A stretch of 64,000 nucleotides of DNA from Janthinobacterium sp. TND4EL3 (GTDB lineage: Bacteria; Pseudomonadota; Gammaproteobacteria; Burkholderiales; Burkholderiaceae_D). The stretch is from assembly GCF_900156175.1 (NCBI RefSeq), contig NZ_FTMV01000001.1, forward strand, positions 1-64,000, written 5' to 3'. Below are positions 62,701 to 64,000 of this stretch, piece after piece; the stretch's first letter is position 1, and each line of letters opens with the position of its first letter. The notes under the pieces were generated by a model, which was not told where the DNA came from, made no database searches, and was given only the letters and a program-made list of their open reading frames with translations. A program made the position numbers and the translations under genes.

Positions 62701-62864
62701 GGCGGGCCTTGGGCGTGTCTGGACAAGCCACTGTAGGCCATTGCTTCCATGAACGTTTTACGCCATGTCAAGCCAGCCGTTGCAGGGATCTTGCACGGTT
62801 TTTTTGACCGGAATATCACTTTATTTCGATGCCACTTCGCTACGCTTATTTCATCCGGGGAATT

Positions 62865-62906
62865 TTGATCCACATCAAAGTTTTTTCGCGATCAAACACT
62901 TACTCT
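62865..62906 (+). promoter_or_regulatory. FNR/ANR box and promoter of ccoN
   Basis: TTGATCCACATCAA (62865-62878) is a perfect FNR-type box. A -10 TACTCT (62901-62906) starts 22 bases further on, the same spacing as at the aer-like gene, placing the box at about -41.5. It lies 68 bases before the ccoN GTG, in the 246-bp gap shared with the divergent lipase gene. Confidence 0.85.
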
Positions 62907-62946
62907 CTGGCCACCATCATAAATAGTAATTCCAGGGAGAGTCTTT

Positions 62947-64000
62947 GTGGATCAATCGCTGAACTATAACTACAAGATCGTGAAGCAATTCGCGGTCGCT
63001 ACTGTGGTATGGGGCATCATCGGCATGCTGGTTGGCGTTATCATCGCCGCTCAGCTGGCCTGGCCTGCCCTGAACCTCGACATACCATGGCTGACATACG
63101 GACGTCTGCGTCCGCTGCACACGAATGCGGTGATTTTCGCCTTCGGCATCTGCGGCCTGTTCGCCACCTCGTACTACGTAGTGCAACGCACCTGCCAGGT
63201 ACGCCTGTTTTCCGACAAGCTGGCCGCCTTCACGTTCTGGGGCTGGCAAGCCGTGATCCTGTGCGCGGTCGTCAGCCTGCCCATGGGCCTGACCCGCGGC
63301 AAGGAATACGCCGAGCTGGAATGGCCTATCGCCATCCTCATCGCCGTCGTCTGGATCGCTTACGCCATCGTCTTCTTCGGTACCTTGATCAAGCGCAAGG
63401 TCAAGCACATCTACGTGGCGAACTGGTTCTTCGGCGCCTACATCCTGGCCGTGACGATTTTGCACGTGGTCAATGGCGCCGTCATGCCAGCCTCGTTCAC
63501 CAAGTCGTATTCCGCCTATGCAGGCGTGCAGGACGCCATGATCCAGTGGTGGTACGGCCACAACGCGGTGGGCTTCATCCTGACCGCCGGCTACCTGGGC
63601 ATGGTCTACTACTTCATCCCGAAACAGGCCGAGCGCCCCGTGTACTCGTACCGCCTGTCCATCGTCCACTTCTGGGCGCTGATCTTCACCTACATGTGGG
63701 CCGGCCCGCATCACCTGCACTACACGGCCTTGCCTGACTGGACGCAATCGATCGGCATGGTCTTCTCGCTGGTCCTGCTGGCACCAAGCTGGGGCGGCAT
63801 GATCAACGGCATCATGACCCTGTCGGGCGCCTGGCACAAGCTGCGCACCGACCCGATCCTGAAATTCATGATCGTTTCGCTGTCGTTCTACGGTATCGCC
63901 ACCTTCGAAGGTCCGATGATGTCGATCAAGACCATCAACTCGCTGTCGCACTACACCGACTGGACCGTTGCCCACGTGCATGCGGGCGCCCTGGGCTGGG
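62947..64000 (+). CDS. ccoN: cbb3-type cytochrome c oxidase subunit I, N-terminal part (runs off the right edge)
   Basis: The first 351 residues of the catalytic subunit of the high-affinity terminal oxidase. Helices begin with [28 protein letters not shown], and [11 protein letters not shown] supplies the low-spin heme histidine. [26 protein letters not shown] carries the CuB/high-spin site His and the cross-linked Tyr region of the C family; [14 protein letters not shown] follows with two further CuB histidines. The start is GTG 62947 with AGGGAGA nine bases ahead. The 3' end and ccoOQP are outside the window. Confidence 0.96.
   Translation, partial: MDQSLNYNYKIVKQFAVATVVWGIIGMLVGVIIAAQLAWPALNLDIPWLTYGRLRPLHTNAVIFAFGICGLFATSYYVVQRTCQVRLFSDKLAAFTFWGWQAVILCAVVSLPMGLTRGKEYAELEWPIAILIAVVWIAYAIVFFGTLIKRKVKHIYVANWFFGAYILAVTILHVVNGAVMPASFTKSYSAYAGVQDAMIQWWYGHNAVGFILTAGYLGMVYYFIPKQAERPVYSYRLSIVHFWALIFTYMWAGPHHLHYTALPDWTQSIGMVFSLVLLAPSWGGMINGIMTLSGAWHKLRTDPILKFMIVSLSFYGIATFEGPMMSIKTINSLSHYTDWTVAHVHAGALGW

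Overview
The window is high-GC chromosomal DNA from a betaproteobacterium, most likely a member of the Oxalobacteraceae close to Janthinobacterium, Massilia or Duganella. That placement is an inference. It rests on the 16S rRNA 5' end at the left edge, the rrn promoter style (TATAGT followed by TCGCC) and the combination of gene families. I see no insertion sequence, prophage, integrase or CRISPR array. Genes are densely packed, and the long antisense open frames are high-GC shadows.

Positions 1-500 hold the first 65 bases of a 16S rRNA gene on the minus strand, its leader with a boxA, and two promoters. Positions 579-9403 hold a sodium symporter gene and a minus-strand peptidoglycan recycling cluster: murQ, an AmpG-type permease, a DigH-type glycosidase lipoprotein, a MurNAc/GlcNAc kinase, an AmiD-type amidase, a LysR regulator and a D-Ala-D-Ala dipeptidase. 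Positions 9591-15613 are accessory: a membrane-bound AraC regulator, an exported DJ-1-like protein, a GntR/UTRA regulator, a serine hydrolase and a D-amino-acid dehydrogenase.

Positions 15697-27138 carry leucine catabolism genes (liuB, liuC, liuD, liuE) with a complete bioA-bioF-bioD-bioB set and a ghrA-like gene between them. LiuB and LiuD form a biotin-dependent carboxylase, so the layout couples cofactor supply to its user. A LiuR-like double operator lies inside the preceding ychJ gene. A Rho-independent terminator closes the cluster, followed by tRNA-Pro(UGG) on the other strand.

Positions 27470-35120 hold a small proline-rich membrane protein, a winged-HTH nucleotidyltransferase plus HEPN-like pair with its own palindromic operator, the conserved envelope cluster rsmI / lpoA-yraN-diaA-dolP, a TlpA-like thioredoxin and an ECF sigma/anti-sigma pair. 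Two 121-bp structured elements (35122-35242 and 39687-39807) lie directly at the stop codons of the anti-sigma gene and of a TonB-dependent receptor gene. Between them are a hotdog thioesterase and an iron/metal uptake region with a Fur box.

Positions 39876-50182 are ung, lipA, lipB, a MocR regulator, a Bcr/CflA transporter, ybeD, a FecR/tryptophan-rich protein, a LysE exporter, yedI and a YiaAB protein. From 50228 to the right edge the theme is low-oxygen respiration: a PAS-GGDEF-EAL protein, an Aer-like receptor, hemN, a TauE-like protein, ccoI, ccoS and the start of ccoN. The aer-like gene and ccoN have perfect FNR/ANR boxes with identical spacing to their -10 elements. A probable type VI secretion lipase effector (Tle3-like) and its Tla3/DUF2875-like partner sit in opposite orientation between ccoS and ccoN.
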